The translations under genes and the position numbers were made by a program. Shown here piece after piece: positions 35,919 through 45,054 of a stretch of 47,933 nucleotides of DNA (positions within the stretch are counted from its first letter, which is position 1; each line of letters starts with the position of its first letter). The notes beneath the pieces were generated by a model, which saw only the letters and a list, made by a program, of their open reading frames with translations, was not told the origin of the DNA and did no database searches. The DNA comes from an uncultured Pseudomonadales bacterium (lineage in GTDB: Bacteria; Pseudomonadota; Gammaproteobacteria; Pseudomonadales; Azotimanducaceae): positions 1 to 47,933 of the forward strand of contig CAJJAX010000012.1 of NCBI GenBank assembly GCA_905182155.1. Reading direction: 5' to 3'.

Positions 35919-37093
35919 CCGAAAAAATGGCAGCCCAGTCGGTGGGCCACTATGTCATCATTGCGGGTGAGCCATCCGGCGATGCGCTTGGTGCGGAATT
36001 GATGGCGGCGATCCTTGCGGAACAGCCCACTGCTCAGTTCTCAGGGGTTGGCGGGCCGTTAATGCAAGCGGCGGGCCTAAACGCTTGGTTCGATATCGAG
36101 GCTTTGTCCGTTAATGGTTTTATTGGACCGTTACGGAAGTTGCCCACGCTTGTTACCATGATCTGGACCCTGCGCCGCCGCTGTCTGCGACTGAAGCCCT
36201 CTGCCTTTATTGGCATTGATTTTAACTTTTTTAATTTGCTCTTGGCGGGCTTGCTCAAACGCGCTCAGATTCCCACTGTGCATTATGTGTCCCCATCCGT
36301 TTGGGCTTGGCGCAAGGGCCGGATTCATTCGATCAAGCGCCGGGTTGACCTGATGTTAACCCTTTATCCGTTTGAGACCGAAATCTATGAGCAGCACGAT
36401 ATTCCGGTGCGCTTTGTCGGTCACCCAAAGGCTCAACTGATTCAGGATCACGATCGCCTGGACCGAAATGCAACGGCGCGCCGCGCACTGGGTGTTGCGC
36501 CATCAGAGCAGGTGATTGCGTTCTTACCGGGCAGTCGGCGCAGTGAAGTCGCATCCATGATGCCGGCCTATTTAGCGGCAGCTGATCAATTGTCTAAAAC
36601 CCGGTCCGTTCGGTTTATCGTTGCCGCGGCCAATGCATCGAGATCGCAAGAAATTCAACAATGGATTCTACAGACCGGATTCAAAGGTCCGATCCAGATC
36701 CAAGTTGGCAATGCGTTAACCGTAATGGCCGCCAGTGACGCCGTCATGGTGAATTCGGGCACCGCAACCCTCGAAGCGATGCTGTTGAGAAAGCCTATGG
36801 TCATGGCTTACCGGTTGGGTTCGATGACCTATTGGCTGGTTTCAAAGTTGGTGCAGACGCAGCATTTCGCACTGCCGAATATCTTGTCGGGGCAGGCACT
36901 GGTTGAGGAGTACATTCAGGATGAGGTAACCGGCCCTAATTTGGCAGCAGCTCTGGAACGGGTTTTGGATCAAGCCGAGCCAGTACGACTGCAAACGGCC
37001 TATGACGCGATCCACGAATCCCTGAAAGGCGATCTTAGGGTCCAGGCGGCGCAACCGATTATTGCGATGGCAGCGAGTCGACAAAACGCATGA
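35915..37093 (+). CDS. lpxB: Lipid-A-disaccharide synthase
   Basis: LpxB joins UDP-2,3-diacylglucosamine and lipid X to form the lipid A disaccharide. The family motifs are [16 protein letters not shown] at the N-terminus, [32 protein letters not shown] and the C-terminal [14 protein letters not shown] 35915 overlaps the fabZ stop as TTGA; ATG 35927 is an alternative start. 388-392 residues. Its stop overlaps the rnhB ATG (ATGA). Confidence 0.95.
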   Translation: MTEKMAAQSVGHYVIIAGEPSGDALGAELMAAILAEQPTAQFSGVGGPLMQAAGLNAWFDIEALSVNGFIGPLRKLPTLVTMIWTLRRRCLRLKPSAFIGIDFNFFNLLLAGLLKRAQIPTVHYVSPSVWAWRKGRIHSIKRRVDLMLTLYPFETEIYEQHDIPVRFVGHPKAQLIQDHDRLDRNATARRALGVAPSEQVIAFLPGSRRSEVASMMPAYLAAADQLSKTRSVRFIVAAANASRSQEIQQWILQTGFKGPIQIQVGNALTVMAASDAVMVNSGTATLEAMLLRKPMVMAYRLGSMTYWLVSKLVQTQHFALPNILSGQALVEEYIQDEVTGPNLAAALERVLDQAEPVRLQTAYDAIHESLKGDLRVQAAQPIIAMAASRQNA

Positions 37094-37671
37094 TGGGGTT
37101 GAGGATTGCCGGTTTGGATGAAGTGGGTCGTGGGCCCATTGCTGGGCCTGTGGTTGCGGCGGCTGTCATCCTTGACCGGGTTCATCCCATCGAGGGGCTA
37201 AAGGACTCCAAGGCCTTGTCGGAACGTCAACGCAATCATTTGGATGCGGGTATTAAACAAAGGGCTGTCAGTTGGGCTCTTGGGCGGGCTGAGGTCGATG
37301 AAATCGATGCGCTCAATATATTGCAAGCGAGTTTGTTGGCCATGACCCGGGCTTTCGACGGTTTAAAAGCGCTCCCAGAGTTAGCCTTGGTTGATGGTAA
37401 TCGGTTACCCGATTTGCCCTGCATCGGTCGCTGGATCATAAAAGGGGATCAGTTTGTGGGCGCGATTCAGGCGGCCTCGATCATCGCTAAAGTGGCGCGG
37501 GATGCCGAGATGGTTGCCCTGGATTCAGAATATCCGGGCTATGGCTTTGCGGCGCACAAGGGCTACCCCACTTTAAAACATCGCGCTGCGCTGATCGAGC
37601 TTGGATTAACCCCGCATCATCGTCGCACGTTTGCACCTTGCCGGACTTTGTTGGCCGCAGCCTCGCTTTGA
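37090..37671 (+). CDS. rnhB: Ribonuclease HII
   Basis: RnhB cuts RNA in RNA-DNA hybrids and removes single ribonucleotides. The N-terminal [21 protein letters not shown] holds the catalytic Asp and Glu with the GRG motif. LVDGN and [14 protein letters not shown] provide the other acidic residues. 193 residues is normal. It overlaps lpxB by 4 bp. dnaE, often next in this cluster, does not follow. Confidence 0.96.
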   Translation: MMGLRIAGLDEVGRGPIAGPVVAAAVILDRVHPIEGLKDSKALSERQRNHLDAGIKQRAVSWALGRAEVDEIDALNILQASLLAMTRAFDGLKALPELALVDGNRLPDLPCIGRWIIKGDQFVGAIQAASIIAKVARDAEMVALDSEYPGYGFAAHKGYPTLKHRAALIELGLTPHHRRTFAPCRTLLAAASL

Positions 37672-37730
37672 GATTCAACACAACGTGATAGCATGGGCAA
37701 ATCAGTAAGGCGCAATAAAAGGACACCAAA

Positions 37731-38084
37731 ATGGAAATTAAGCGGATAAAAGCCAACCAGCGGATGAGTCAGGCCGTGGTCTATGGGGGTCTGTTGACCA
37801 CCGCCGGTCAGGTTGCCAAGCAAACCGCCGGTGGGGCGGTTAGTGAACAGGCGCAGGAAATTCTCTCAGAGATCGATCAATTGTTGACGGATGCGGGTAC
37901 CGATAAAACCAAGTTATTAACGGCCCAAATCTGGTTGTCTGACATTAACGATTTTTCTGAATTCAACGAGGTTTGGGATGCTTGGGTTGCGCCTGGGTCG
38001 TCGCCAACCCGGGCGTGTGTTGAGTCGAAGCTCGTAGTGCCTGCGCTGAAGGTAGAAATTGCCGTCACCGCCGCAGTCGAATAA
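37731..38084 (+). CDS. RidA/YjgF-family protein
   Basis: A 117-residue member of the RidA (YER057c/UK114) family, whose founder deaminates reactive enamine/imine intermediates from PLP enzymes. RMSQAVVYGGLLTTAGQVA, ILSEIDQLL and the closing PTRACVESKLVVPALKVEIAV fit the family. The arginine that binds the substrate carboxylate in RidA appears present in TRACVE. It is closer to the RutC-like/RidA subgroup variants than to archetypal RidA, so the substrate is unknown. A GGA site lies 8 nt before the ATG. The MBL-fold gene follows after 11 bp. Confidence 0.88.
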   Translation: MEIKRIKANQRMSQAVVYGGLLTTAGQVAKQTAGGAVSEQAQEILSEIDQLLTDAGTDKTKLLTAQIWLSDINDFSEFNEVWDAWVAPGSSPTRACVESKLVVPALKVEIAVTAAVE

Positions 38085-38095
38085 GGAGGCCTAGC

Positions 38096-38779
38096 ATGCA
38101 AGTTGCTGAGCAGTTGATTGTCGAGCAAATCCAAATCGGGCCCATGCAGAACTTTGCCTATTTGATTGGGGACCGTTTGACCCGAGAAGTGGTTATTGTG
38201 GATCCTGCTTGGGATATTTTAGGATTATTGGACATGATTGAGGCGCGTGACTACAAATTGACCGGCGCTTTATTGACCCATTATCACCCGGATCACTGCG
38301 GCGGCAGTTTTGGGCAGAATACGGTTGAGGGCGTGAGTCGCCTGCTCGAACATCATAGCGTGCCGATTTATGCCAATGAGCATGAAGCCGCAGGCGTGAA
38401 GAAAGTTACGGGTATTTCGGACACGGATATTAAGAAGGTGACCTCAGGCCAAAAGCTGAAGGTCGGTGATATTGAAATTGAGTTTTTGCACACCCCGGGT
38501 CACACCCCCGGCTCGCAATGTTTTCGGGTTAAAAACACATTAATTTCGGGTGATACGCTCTTTATTGATGGCTGCGGGCGGGTCGATCTGCCGGGCTCCA
38601 ACCCCGACGATATGTTTCGCAGTTTGCAACGGTTGGCGAGCTTGCCGGACGACACCTTGCTGTTGCCGGGCCATAATTACAGCGCGGTGCCCCATGCCAC
38701 GATGGGCGAAACAAAGCGCAGCAATACCTATCTTAAGATCAAGGATCCCGAGACCTGGAAAATGATGATGGGCGGGTGA
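38096..38779 (+). CDS. Metallo-beta-lactamase-fold hydrolase, glyoxalase II-like
   Basis: The metal-binding motif THYHPDHCGG (HxHxDH type), GHTPGSQCF and SGDTLFIDGCGRVDLPG show a glyoxalase II / persulfide dioxygenase-like MBL fold. GCGRVD followed by a short loop and MFRSL is seen in the ETHE1-like and YcbL-like groups. 227 residues, no signal peptide, so cytoplasmic. AGGAGG lies 5-10 nt before the ATG. Probably co-transcribed with the RidA-like gene. The stop is 3 bp from that of asnS on the opposite strand. Substrate not assignable. Confidence 0.85.
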   Translation: MQVAEQLIVEQIQIGPMQNFAYLIGDRLTREVVIVDPAWDILGLLDMIEARDYKLTGALLTHYHPDHCGGSFGQNTVEGVSRLLEHHSVPIYANEHEAAGVKKVTGISDTDIKKVTSGQKLKVGDIEIEFLHTPGHTPGSQCFRVKNTLISGDTLFIDGCGRVDLPGSNPDDMFRSLQRLASLPDDTLLLPGHNYSAVPHATMGETKRSNTYLKIKDPETWKMMMGG

Positions 38780-38782
38780 GGC

Positions 38783-40165
38783 TTAAAACTCAGCGTGACC
38801 GGGGGTTCTCGGAAATGGGATAGCATCTCGGATATTGTCCATGCCCGTCACGTAGTTCAGCAGTCGCTCAAAGCCCAAGCCAAAGCCGGCATGGGGCACC
38901 GTGCCATAACGTCTGAGATCTCGATACCACCATAAACTCGCGCGCATCGCCTCATCCGGTATTCTTGCGTCGAGGACCTCTAAGCGCTCCTCGCGCTGAC
39001 TACCGCCAATGATTTCGCCAATACCAGGCGCTAAAACATCCATCGCCGCGACGGTTTTACCGTCATCATTGAGGCGCATATAAAAGGCCTTGATGCCTTT
39101 TGGGTAATCTAATAGGACGACCGGTCGACCGACGTGGGTCTCGGCAAGAAAACGCTCGTGCTCGCTTTGAAGGTCTCGGCCCCAGGCGACTGGGAAGTCG
39201 AATTTTTGCCCGGAGCGCTCAAGGATTGTGATGGCTTCAGAATACGACATGCGCGCGAAAGGCTCCCGGACGAGGGTTTCAAGACGACTTCGCACGGTCG
39301 GATCAACCCGCTCATTGAAGAAATCGATGTCCTGCTGACAGTGCTCGAGTACCGCACTCAAGCAGTGTTTGAGCAGGGCTTCGGCTAGATCGGCATTGTC
39401 TGAGAGATCGGCAAAGGCAATTTCGGGCTCAACCATCCAGAACTCAGCCAGATGGCGGGAGGTGTTGGAGTTTTCAGCTCGAAAGGTTGGACCAAAGGTA
39501 TAGACTTTGCTCATAGCAAGGCAATAGGCCTCGACATTCAATTGCCCAGAAACGGTCAGAAAGGCTTCTTTGCCAAAAAAATCATCCGCAAAGCTCACGT
39601 CTTTTTGATTAACCAGGTCCAAGGTGCTCACTCGAAACAATTCGCCAGCACCTTCACAGTCGCTGGCGGTGATTAACGGGGTGTTAATCCAATGAAAACC
39701 GGATTGGAAAAAATAATTGTGGATGGCATTGGCTAAGACCGTTCGCACGCGGGTAATGGCCCCAAAGGTATTGGTCCTGGGGCGCAGGTGGGCGACCGTC
39801 CGAAGGTATTCGAAGGTATGGCGCTTTTTAGCAATGGGATAGGTTTCTGGATCATCGACCCAACCGTGAACAAAAACGGACTCAGCCTGAATCTCTACCG
39901 CTTGACCGCGGCCTTCGGAGGCGGTGAGTTCGCCGATGATGGTGACCGAACAGCCCGTAGACAGTGCTAGAACGTCGGTTGTGTAATTCGTAAGGGTTGA
40001 TGGGATGACTGCCTGAATCGGATCAAAGCTCGATCCGTCGTGTACCGCAACGAATGAGAACCCCGCTTTTGAGTCTCGTTTGGTCCTCACCCAGCCTTGA
40101 ACTTGAACCCTTTGACCGAGCGGCGGGTCCGTACTGAATAAGTTGGAAATTTGATGCGTTTGCAT
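38783..40165 (-). CDS. asnS: Asparaginyl-tRNA synthetase
   Basis: A class II aminoacyl-tRNA synthetase charging tRNA-Asn. The N-terminal OB-fold ([20 protein letters not shown]) binds the anticodon. Motif 2 ([20 protein letters not shown]) and motif 3 ([15 protein letters not shown]) are intact. 460 residues against 466 in E. coli. AsnRS rather than AspRS is shown by [13 protein letters not shown] and the absence of the bacterial AspRS insertion. It lies 56 bp after the acyl-CoA synthetase gene. Confidence 0.97.
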   Translation of the reverse strand: MQTHQISNLFSTDPPLGQRVQVQGWVRTKRDSKAGFSFVAVHDGSSFDPIQAVIPSTLTNYTTDVLALSTGCSVTIIGELTASEGRGQAVEIQAESVFVHGWVDDPETYPIAKKRHTFEYLRTVAHLRPRTNTFGAITRVRTVLANAIHNYFFQSGFHWINTPLITASDCEGAGELFRVSTLDLVNQKDVSFADDFFGKEAFLTVSGQLNVEAYCLAMSKVYTFGPTFRAENSNTSRHLAEFWMVEPEIAFADLSDNADLAEALLKHCLSAVLEHCQQDIDFFNERVDPTVRSRLETLVREPFARMSYSEAITILERSGQKFDFPVAWGRDLQSEHERFLAETHVGRPVVLLDYPKGIKAFYMRLNDDGKTVAAMDVLAPGIGEIIGGSQREERLEVLDARIPDEAMRASLWWYRDLRRYGTVPHAGFGLGFERLLNYVTGMDNIRDAIPFPRTPGHAEF

Positions 40166-40221
40166 AGGACAATGACTCGCGTTTAAACGGCGCTATATTA
40201 ACAGTTTTCTTTCGACGAAGA

Positions 40222-41921
40222 TTAAACCGGCTCGCTTGTGAGACCTAATCGGGCGGCGGCGCTCGCCCTTAAAGTGCGCTTGTCGATCTTACCAGAGGCG
40301 ATTCGAGGCAGAGGCTTTGCCTCGAGGTGAATGTATCGGGGGATCTTAAATTTCGCGATGTGTTCAGCGAGTTCGGCCTGGATTTGAGTGATGTCCAAAT
40401 CGCCCTGAGTATAGAGGGTCGCACCGACTTCCTCGCCCAAGCGCGCATCGGGTACGGCGTAGACACTGGCCTCAAGTACTGGATCAAGTGCTAAAAGTGC
40501 GGCTTCGACTTCGGCGCAGCCAATATTCTCTCCGCCCCGGATGACTAGGTCTTTGATTCGGTCAACGATTTTATAGAAACCGTCATCCAGCTTTACTGCA
40601 ACATCACCGGTTTTAAAAAAACCTTCGGGGTCGACCGCTTCGTTTGTGGCTTCAGGGCGCTCCCAATAACCCATCATCACTTGAAGCCCACGAATACGCA
40701 ACTCCCCGCGCATGCTCCGGCAGGCAGGGGTTTGCCAGTATCATCGACAATTAGCATGTCGAGTACGGCGGAACACCGGCCAGAGCTTGCGGGTCGCAAC
40801 AGGTAGTCTTCACCGCCGATGCCGGTGCCGATGGCATTGGTTTCGGTCATGCCCCAACCCGTACTGGGTTGGGCGTGCTTAAAGGTCTCGGGAATATTCT
40901 TAACCTGAGCGGGCGCCCGGGGTGCGCCACCGCCGCCCACCGATAATAGGCTGCTGAGGTCGGCTTTAGATTGTTTGCCCGCTTCAATGAGATCGCCGGT
41001 CATCGCGGCCGGTGCAACAAAGGAGGTAATGCGTTCCGCGCCAATCAGTTGAACCGCCTGCATAGGGTCCCAGCGATACATCGAAACCATCTTGCGTTGG
41101 GCGCGATAGGATTGCAGAAACACACCATGCGATCCGGTTGCATGAAACAAAGGCACGGCCAGTAGGGTCGCGGGTTGCTCGGTTGCCGGCGGTGGTGAGA
41201 CGCCTAATTCTAATTGCCGTGCTGCGAGATCGAGCTCCCAGGAGAACAGGGCGCTCATGATATTTCGATGGCAGGATACCGCGCCTTTGGGATGACCGGT
41301 CGACCCAGAGGTATAAAAGATCGTGGCGTAGTCATCTGGACTGACCGTGGCCCAACTGAGGTCGGTTGAGGTACTTTGTGCCAATAACGCCGAAAATGAG
41401 CGGCATTCAAGGTTCGGATCCAGGTTTTGGTAGCGAGTACCAATGATTTGAATGCCTAAATTCTCTGCGATCGGCGCGATGCGAGCCAAGCGTTCTTCAT
41501 CGGCAATGAAAACCTTGCTGCCACTATGACGCAAACCGTAGTCAATCTCATCGGTCTGCCAAAGCGCGTTCATGCAAACGGCAACGCCGCCCATAGCGGT
41601 CACCGCCATGAACGAGATGACCCACTCTGGGTAGTTGCGCATGGAGATTGCAACACGATCGCCGTGCTCGACCCCGAAATCACTGGCAAGCGCATTGGCC
41701 AGCCGCATCGCTTGATCATAAACCTCTGAAAAGGAAAGCCGCTCATCTTCATAAACCAAAAAGGTTTTATCCGAGACATTGTCAGCAAACAGTTGACCAA
41801 GGGTGCGTGGCGCATGGGTGAAAAATCGGCAGGGTCGACCATTAATAAGACCCGACTCAAGGGCGTAAGGCATGCCTTCTGCAGTCAGCGAGGCGATGGC
41901 CTCAGCACGGGTTTGATTCAT
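40222..41921 (-). CDS. Acyl-CoA synthetase (AMP-binding family), frameshifted in this sequence
   Basis: An ANL-superfamily ligase that activates a carboxylic acid as acyl-AMP and then acyl-CoA. The P-loop FYTSGSTGHPKGAV, the GWGMTET motif, KTGDVAVKLDDGFYKIVDRIKD hinge region and the C-terminal lysine in ASGKIDKRTLR are present. The first part (41921 to 40677) ends in TGA soon after PAGACAG; the rest continues in another frame from about 40713. A base missing near 40711-40716 would restore PAGA..RGELRIRG. A strong AAAGGAG site precedes the ATG at 41921. The acid is unknown; the nearby enoyl-CoA hydratase suggests fatty acid use. Confidence 0.88.
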
Positions 41922-42199
41922 CCGTTTAACTCCTTTGAAAGCGGTCCGATATTATCGTTTGATGGCATCTTGTTGTGTCTTTTTTTGATCAACGCATCAC
42001 TGATCCAGTAATGAGTGTGCCAGTAATGATTGTTCAGGTATGGATTATTCAATGAGTTGTTGATCCCGTAATCGCCGTTTAAGGAATCCGCGATTCAAGA
42101 GAAAGTCACCGCATCGGCCCAGCAAGTAACAACGATTTGAGTGTAACAGTCCGTTTTAGGTGAAAGCCTTTCAAGTAACGTGCTTCAAGAAAAGTCACT
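41922..42199. other. Intergenic stretch between the acyl-CoA synthetase and the aminopeptidase genes
   Basis: No gene is supported in these 278 bases. CCAGTAATGA occurs at 42005-42014 and 42020-42029 within a stretch of weak, diverged short repeats (about 41995-42070). The ribosome-binding site of the acyl-CoA synthetase lies at its left edge. Confidence 0.5.
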
Positions 42200-43975
42200 T
42201 TAAAGCGCAGCGGTGGCTTGCAACAGCCAGGGTTTGGTCGCTGGGTCGACTCGGTCACAAAGTTTGTTGTAAACCGCTTCATGGTAATTGTTCAGCCAGG
42301 TTCGTTCCGGGGCCGTAAAAATGTCGAGATCAATGAGGCGATGATCAAAGGGCGCAAAGGTGAGTGTTTCAAAGCCCAGCATCCCAGACGCCAACCGCAC
42401 GACCACCATGAGATTTTCACAGCGAATACCATAATCGTTTGGTTCGTAGTATCCGGGCTCGTTTGATACCACCATGCCCGGCAGCAACGGCGCCGTGGGG
42501 AGTGGCGATTTGCCAATGCGTTGTGGTCCTTCATGGACGCTCAGGTAACAGCCCACGCCATGCCCTGTGCCATGGTCGAAGTCTTTGCCAATTTCCCAGA
42601 GATATTGCCGCGCGAGAACATCTAATTGGTGGCCTTGAACCCCTTCCGGGAAGCAGGCCGTTGCCAGCGCAATATGACCTTTGAGGACCCGTGTAAACAG
42701 GTTTTTGTGATCTGCTCTGGGCTCACCGATGGCGATGGTCCGGGTAACATCGGTTGTTCCGTCAAAATACTGACCGCCCGAGTCGACGAGATACAGTGAG
42801 TTGGGCGTGAGTGCCGCTGGCACGCCGTTGGTGTGAGAGTAATGGGCCATCGCGGCATTGCTGCCCGCGGCGGAAATCGTTGAAAACGAGAGGTCTTTGA
42901 GCTCCGGTAATGCGCGCCGAAATTGCTCAAGTTGATCCGATAAAACGCCTTCGTCATGGTAACGTCCATTGTCAACTTCACCCTCTATCCAGCAGAGATA
43001 CTCGCTTAGGGCGGCGCCATCACGGATATGGGCTGCACGAATACCGCTGACTTCAACGGCGTTCTTTTGGGCCTTCGGCAATTCAACCGGGTCTTTTTGT
43101 TCAATTAAAAGGCAGCCAGAAGACAAGCAACTCAGGGCCGATAGGGCATTGGTGCCCTCTGGGTCCAACAATATTTTTGGCTGTTGCGCGCCATAGCCTT
43201 TCAGGAATTCGGAAAATTCGGCTGCGGCATGAACAAAGACCCCGTCGCCAACGTGGTCGGCAAAGTCTTTTGGAATCTTTGCAGGGTCGATAAACAGATG
43301 CTGATCCCCGTCGCTCAGTAAAATGGATTGGCTGAGGAGTACCGGTAAGTGCGGTACATCATTGCCGCGAATGTTGAGCAGCCAAGCAATTGAATCCAGT
43401 TGACTGATGATGGCGGCATCGGCGCCGCGAGCTTTGATGGTTTCGGCAACCCGAGATCGTTTTGAGGTGCTGGACTCGCCTGAATACTGCTCGCTCAATA
43501 GGGTTGCGGGTGCATCCAAAGCCGCTGGACGATCCGTCCAAAACTCATCGATTGGGTTTTGAGTCAGCGCCTGCAAATTAATATTCAGTTCGCGCAGTTC
43601 GATCTCCGTATTTTTGAAAAACCGGTAGGTCACAACTCGGCCATCTAGCGCGACCGACTGACCCGATTGTAGCGTTGCTTTAAGCCAAGCCAGCACCGGG
43701 TCACTGATGAGATGATGATGTTCAAAGAGGGGTTCCGGGCATTGGTTAAACGCTTGCAGGGTATAGCGCCCATCGACAAAAAGCGCCGCCCGGTCTTGCG
43801 TCACGACGAGCGTGCCAGCTGAACCGGTGAATCCCGAAAGATAGGCCAGGCGTTTATTCTGCTCTGGGACATATTCTCCGAGGTATTCATCGGTTGTTGG
43901 AACGATGAAGGCATCGATGTTGGACGCGGCCATATTGGTCCTGAGCGCCTCTAATCGCTGGGGAATGGTCTTCAT
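42200..43975 (-). CDS. Xaa-Pro aminopeptidase (M24B, aminopeptidase P, large form)
   Basis: A metallopeptidase releasing N-terminal residues before proline. Two creatinase N-terminal-like domains (about residues 5-300) precede the M24 pita-bread domain. Metal ligands are seen in LVDSGGQYFDGTTDVTRT (two Asp), GTGHGVGCYLSVHEGP (His), VVSNEPGYYE (Glu) and GIRCENLMVV (Glu). ATG 43975 gives 591 residues, the length of the three-domain form also found in eukaryotes, longer than E. coli PepP (441). The frame upstream to 44059 has no better start. No signal peptide, so cytoplasmic. Confidence 0.93.
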   Translation of the reverse strand: MKTIPQRLEALRTNMAASNIDAFIVPTTDEYLGEYVPEQNKRLAYLSGFTGSAGTLVVTQDRAALFVDGRYTLQAFNQCPEPLFEHHHLISDPVLAWLKATLQSGQSVALDGRVVTYRFFKNTEIELRELNINLQALTQNPIDEFWTDRPAALDAPATLLSEQYSGESSTSKRSRVAETIKARGADAAIISQLDSIAWLLNIRGNDVPHLPVLLSQSILLSDGDQHLFIDPAKIPKDFADHVGDGVFVHAAAEFSEFLKGYGAQQPKILLDPEGTNALSALSCLSSGCLLIEQKDPVELPKAQKNAVEVSGIRAAHIRDGAALSEYLCWIEGEVDNGRYHDEGVLSDQLEQFRRALPELKDLSFSTISAAGSNAAMAHYSHTNGVPAALTPNSLYLVDSGGQYFDGTTDVTRTIAIGEPRADHKNLFTRVLKGHIALATACFPEGVQGHQLDVLARQYLWEIGKDFDHGTGHGVGCYLSVHEGPQRIGKSPLPTAPLLPGMVVSNEPGYYEPNDYGIRCENLMVVVRLASGMLGFETLTFAPFDHRLIDLDIFTAPERTWLNNYHEAVYNKLCDRVDPATKPWLLQATAAL

Positions 43976-44270
43976 GCTGTGTATCCTCGATTGAACAAAA
44001 AAACCGAATTTCAGACGTTTACGCTGCCAATCGGAAAAACATTGTACGGCATGGATCATCTCAGATCTTAACCAGCGGTGAAAGACCGGAACGCATTACG
44101 CCCACGGCCAGGTTCTGCATGAAACCCGCTACAATTCGAATGTGGGTTACTCCTTGGCTCTGGAGATTGATGGCCTGCCGTTCAAGGACCTTGTTCAAAG
44201 CCATCCGTTGGGTGGTAAAGGCTCGGGGATTAATGCATCCTTTAACGGTTGAACGAAAGGAAAAATAGCC
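43976..44270. other. Intergenic stretch between divergent aminopeptidase and hydratase genes
   Basis: These 295 bases should hold both promoters. On the plus strand, 44082-44252 is an open frame of 56 codons with protein-like content (for example NVGYSLALEIDGLPFKDL) but no ordinary start and a stop just before it. A minus-strand frame of 80 codons (44061-44303) runs across the hydratase start. I accept neither as a gene; the plus-strand one may be a remnant. Confidence 0.4.
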
Positions 44271-44999
44271 ATGATGAATCTTATTCAAATTGAGCAGCAT
44301 CAAGGCTGGGCAGAAATAATCTTGGACCGGCCAGCGCGCCGGAATGCACTAACCCCTGCGCTGGCGGCGCAAATGACAACGGCCATCGAGGGCTTGTCAA
44401 AGTCAGCTGAAGTGGCGGCGATCGTCTTGCGGGGTGCCGACCATTGCTTCTGCTCTGGGATCGATTTAAAAGCCCTGCAAAGCAATGAAGACCCGGGTAG
44501 TGAAGATGGTGTCTGGCATCCCGAACCTATCAGAGCCTTGCACCTGGCGCTCTATCGGTGTCCAAAACCACTCATTTGCGCCTTGGAAAAATATGCGATC
44601 AATGCGGGTGCCGCGCTTGTTTTTGCGTGTGATTTGGTCGTTTCGGGAACCTCGGCCTTTCTTCAGGTTGGCGAGATTCAACAAGGCTCAGATATTCCAA
44701 TGAATGCCGCCTGGTTGCGACTAAAAGCATCAGAGCAAACACTCGCCCGGCTTGCGTTATTGGGTGACCGTGTGGGCGCAGCGGAGCTTGAAAAAAATGG
44801 GCTGGTTCAGGCGGTCGTGCCGGATGACCAGGTGTTAACGGCCGCCAGAGCTTGGGCCGCCCGATTGGCGAGCTTCCCGGTGGGCGCGAGCGACGTCATC
44901 ATCGAGCGCATCCGAAGTTTTAGGCCGATTGATCCCGAAACCGTGTTTCCGATATCGACCAACAATGCCTTGCTGACGGCGGCTCAAGTTAAGTCGTGA
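44271..44999 (+). CDS. Enoyl-CoA hydratase/isomerase family protein
   Basis: Crotonase-fold protein of 242 residues. The CoA-binding HCFCSGIDLKAL and the oxyanion-hole region ALEKYAINAGAALVFACDLVV are clear. In the second active-site segment (FLQVGEIQQGSDIPMNAAW) the Glu of EIQQG falls where catalytic Glu of hydratases can lie, but the exact reaction cannot be fixed. AAGGA lies 10 nt before the ATG; a second ATG follows at once. It stands between the aminopeptidase and the peptide transporter, on the plus strand with the latter. Confidence 0.88.
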   Translation: MMNLIQIEQHQGWAEIILDRPARRNALTPALAAQMTTAIEGLSKSAEVAAIVLRGADHCFCSGIDLKALQSNEDPGSEDGVWHPEPIRALHLALYRCPKPLICALEKYAINAGAALVFACDLVVSGTSAFLQVGEIQQGSDIPMNAAWLRLKASEQTLARLALLGDRVGAAELEKNGLVQAVVPDDQVLTAARAWAARLASFPVGASDVIIERIRSFRPIDPETVFPISTNNALLTAAQVKS

Positions 45000-45054
45000 T
45001 GGGCGCGCTTGTTTTAAAAAGAATAATATTGATCCAAAAAAATGGGATAAAGCC

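Noticed and set aside
44061..44303. 80-codon minus-strand frame before the aminopeptidase gene
   Set aside because: It starts inside the hydratase gene, has no recognised motif, and occupies the space expected to hold promoters.
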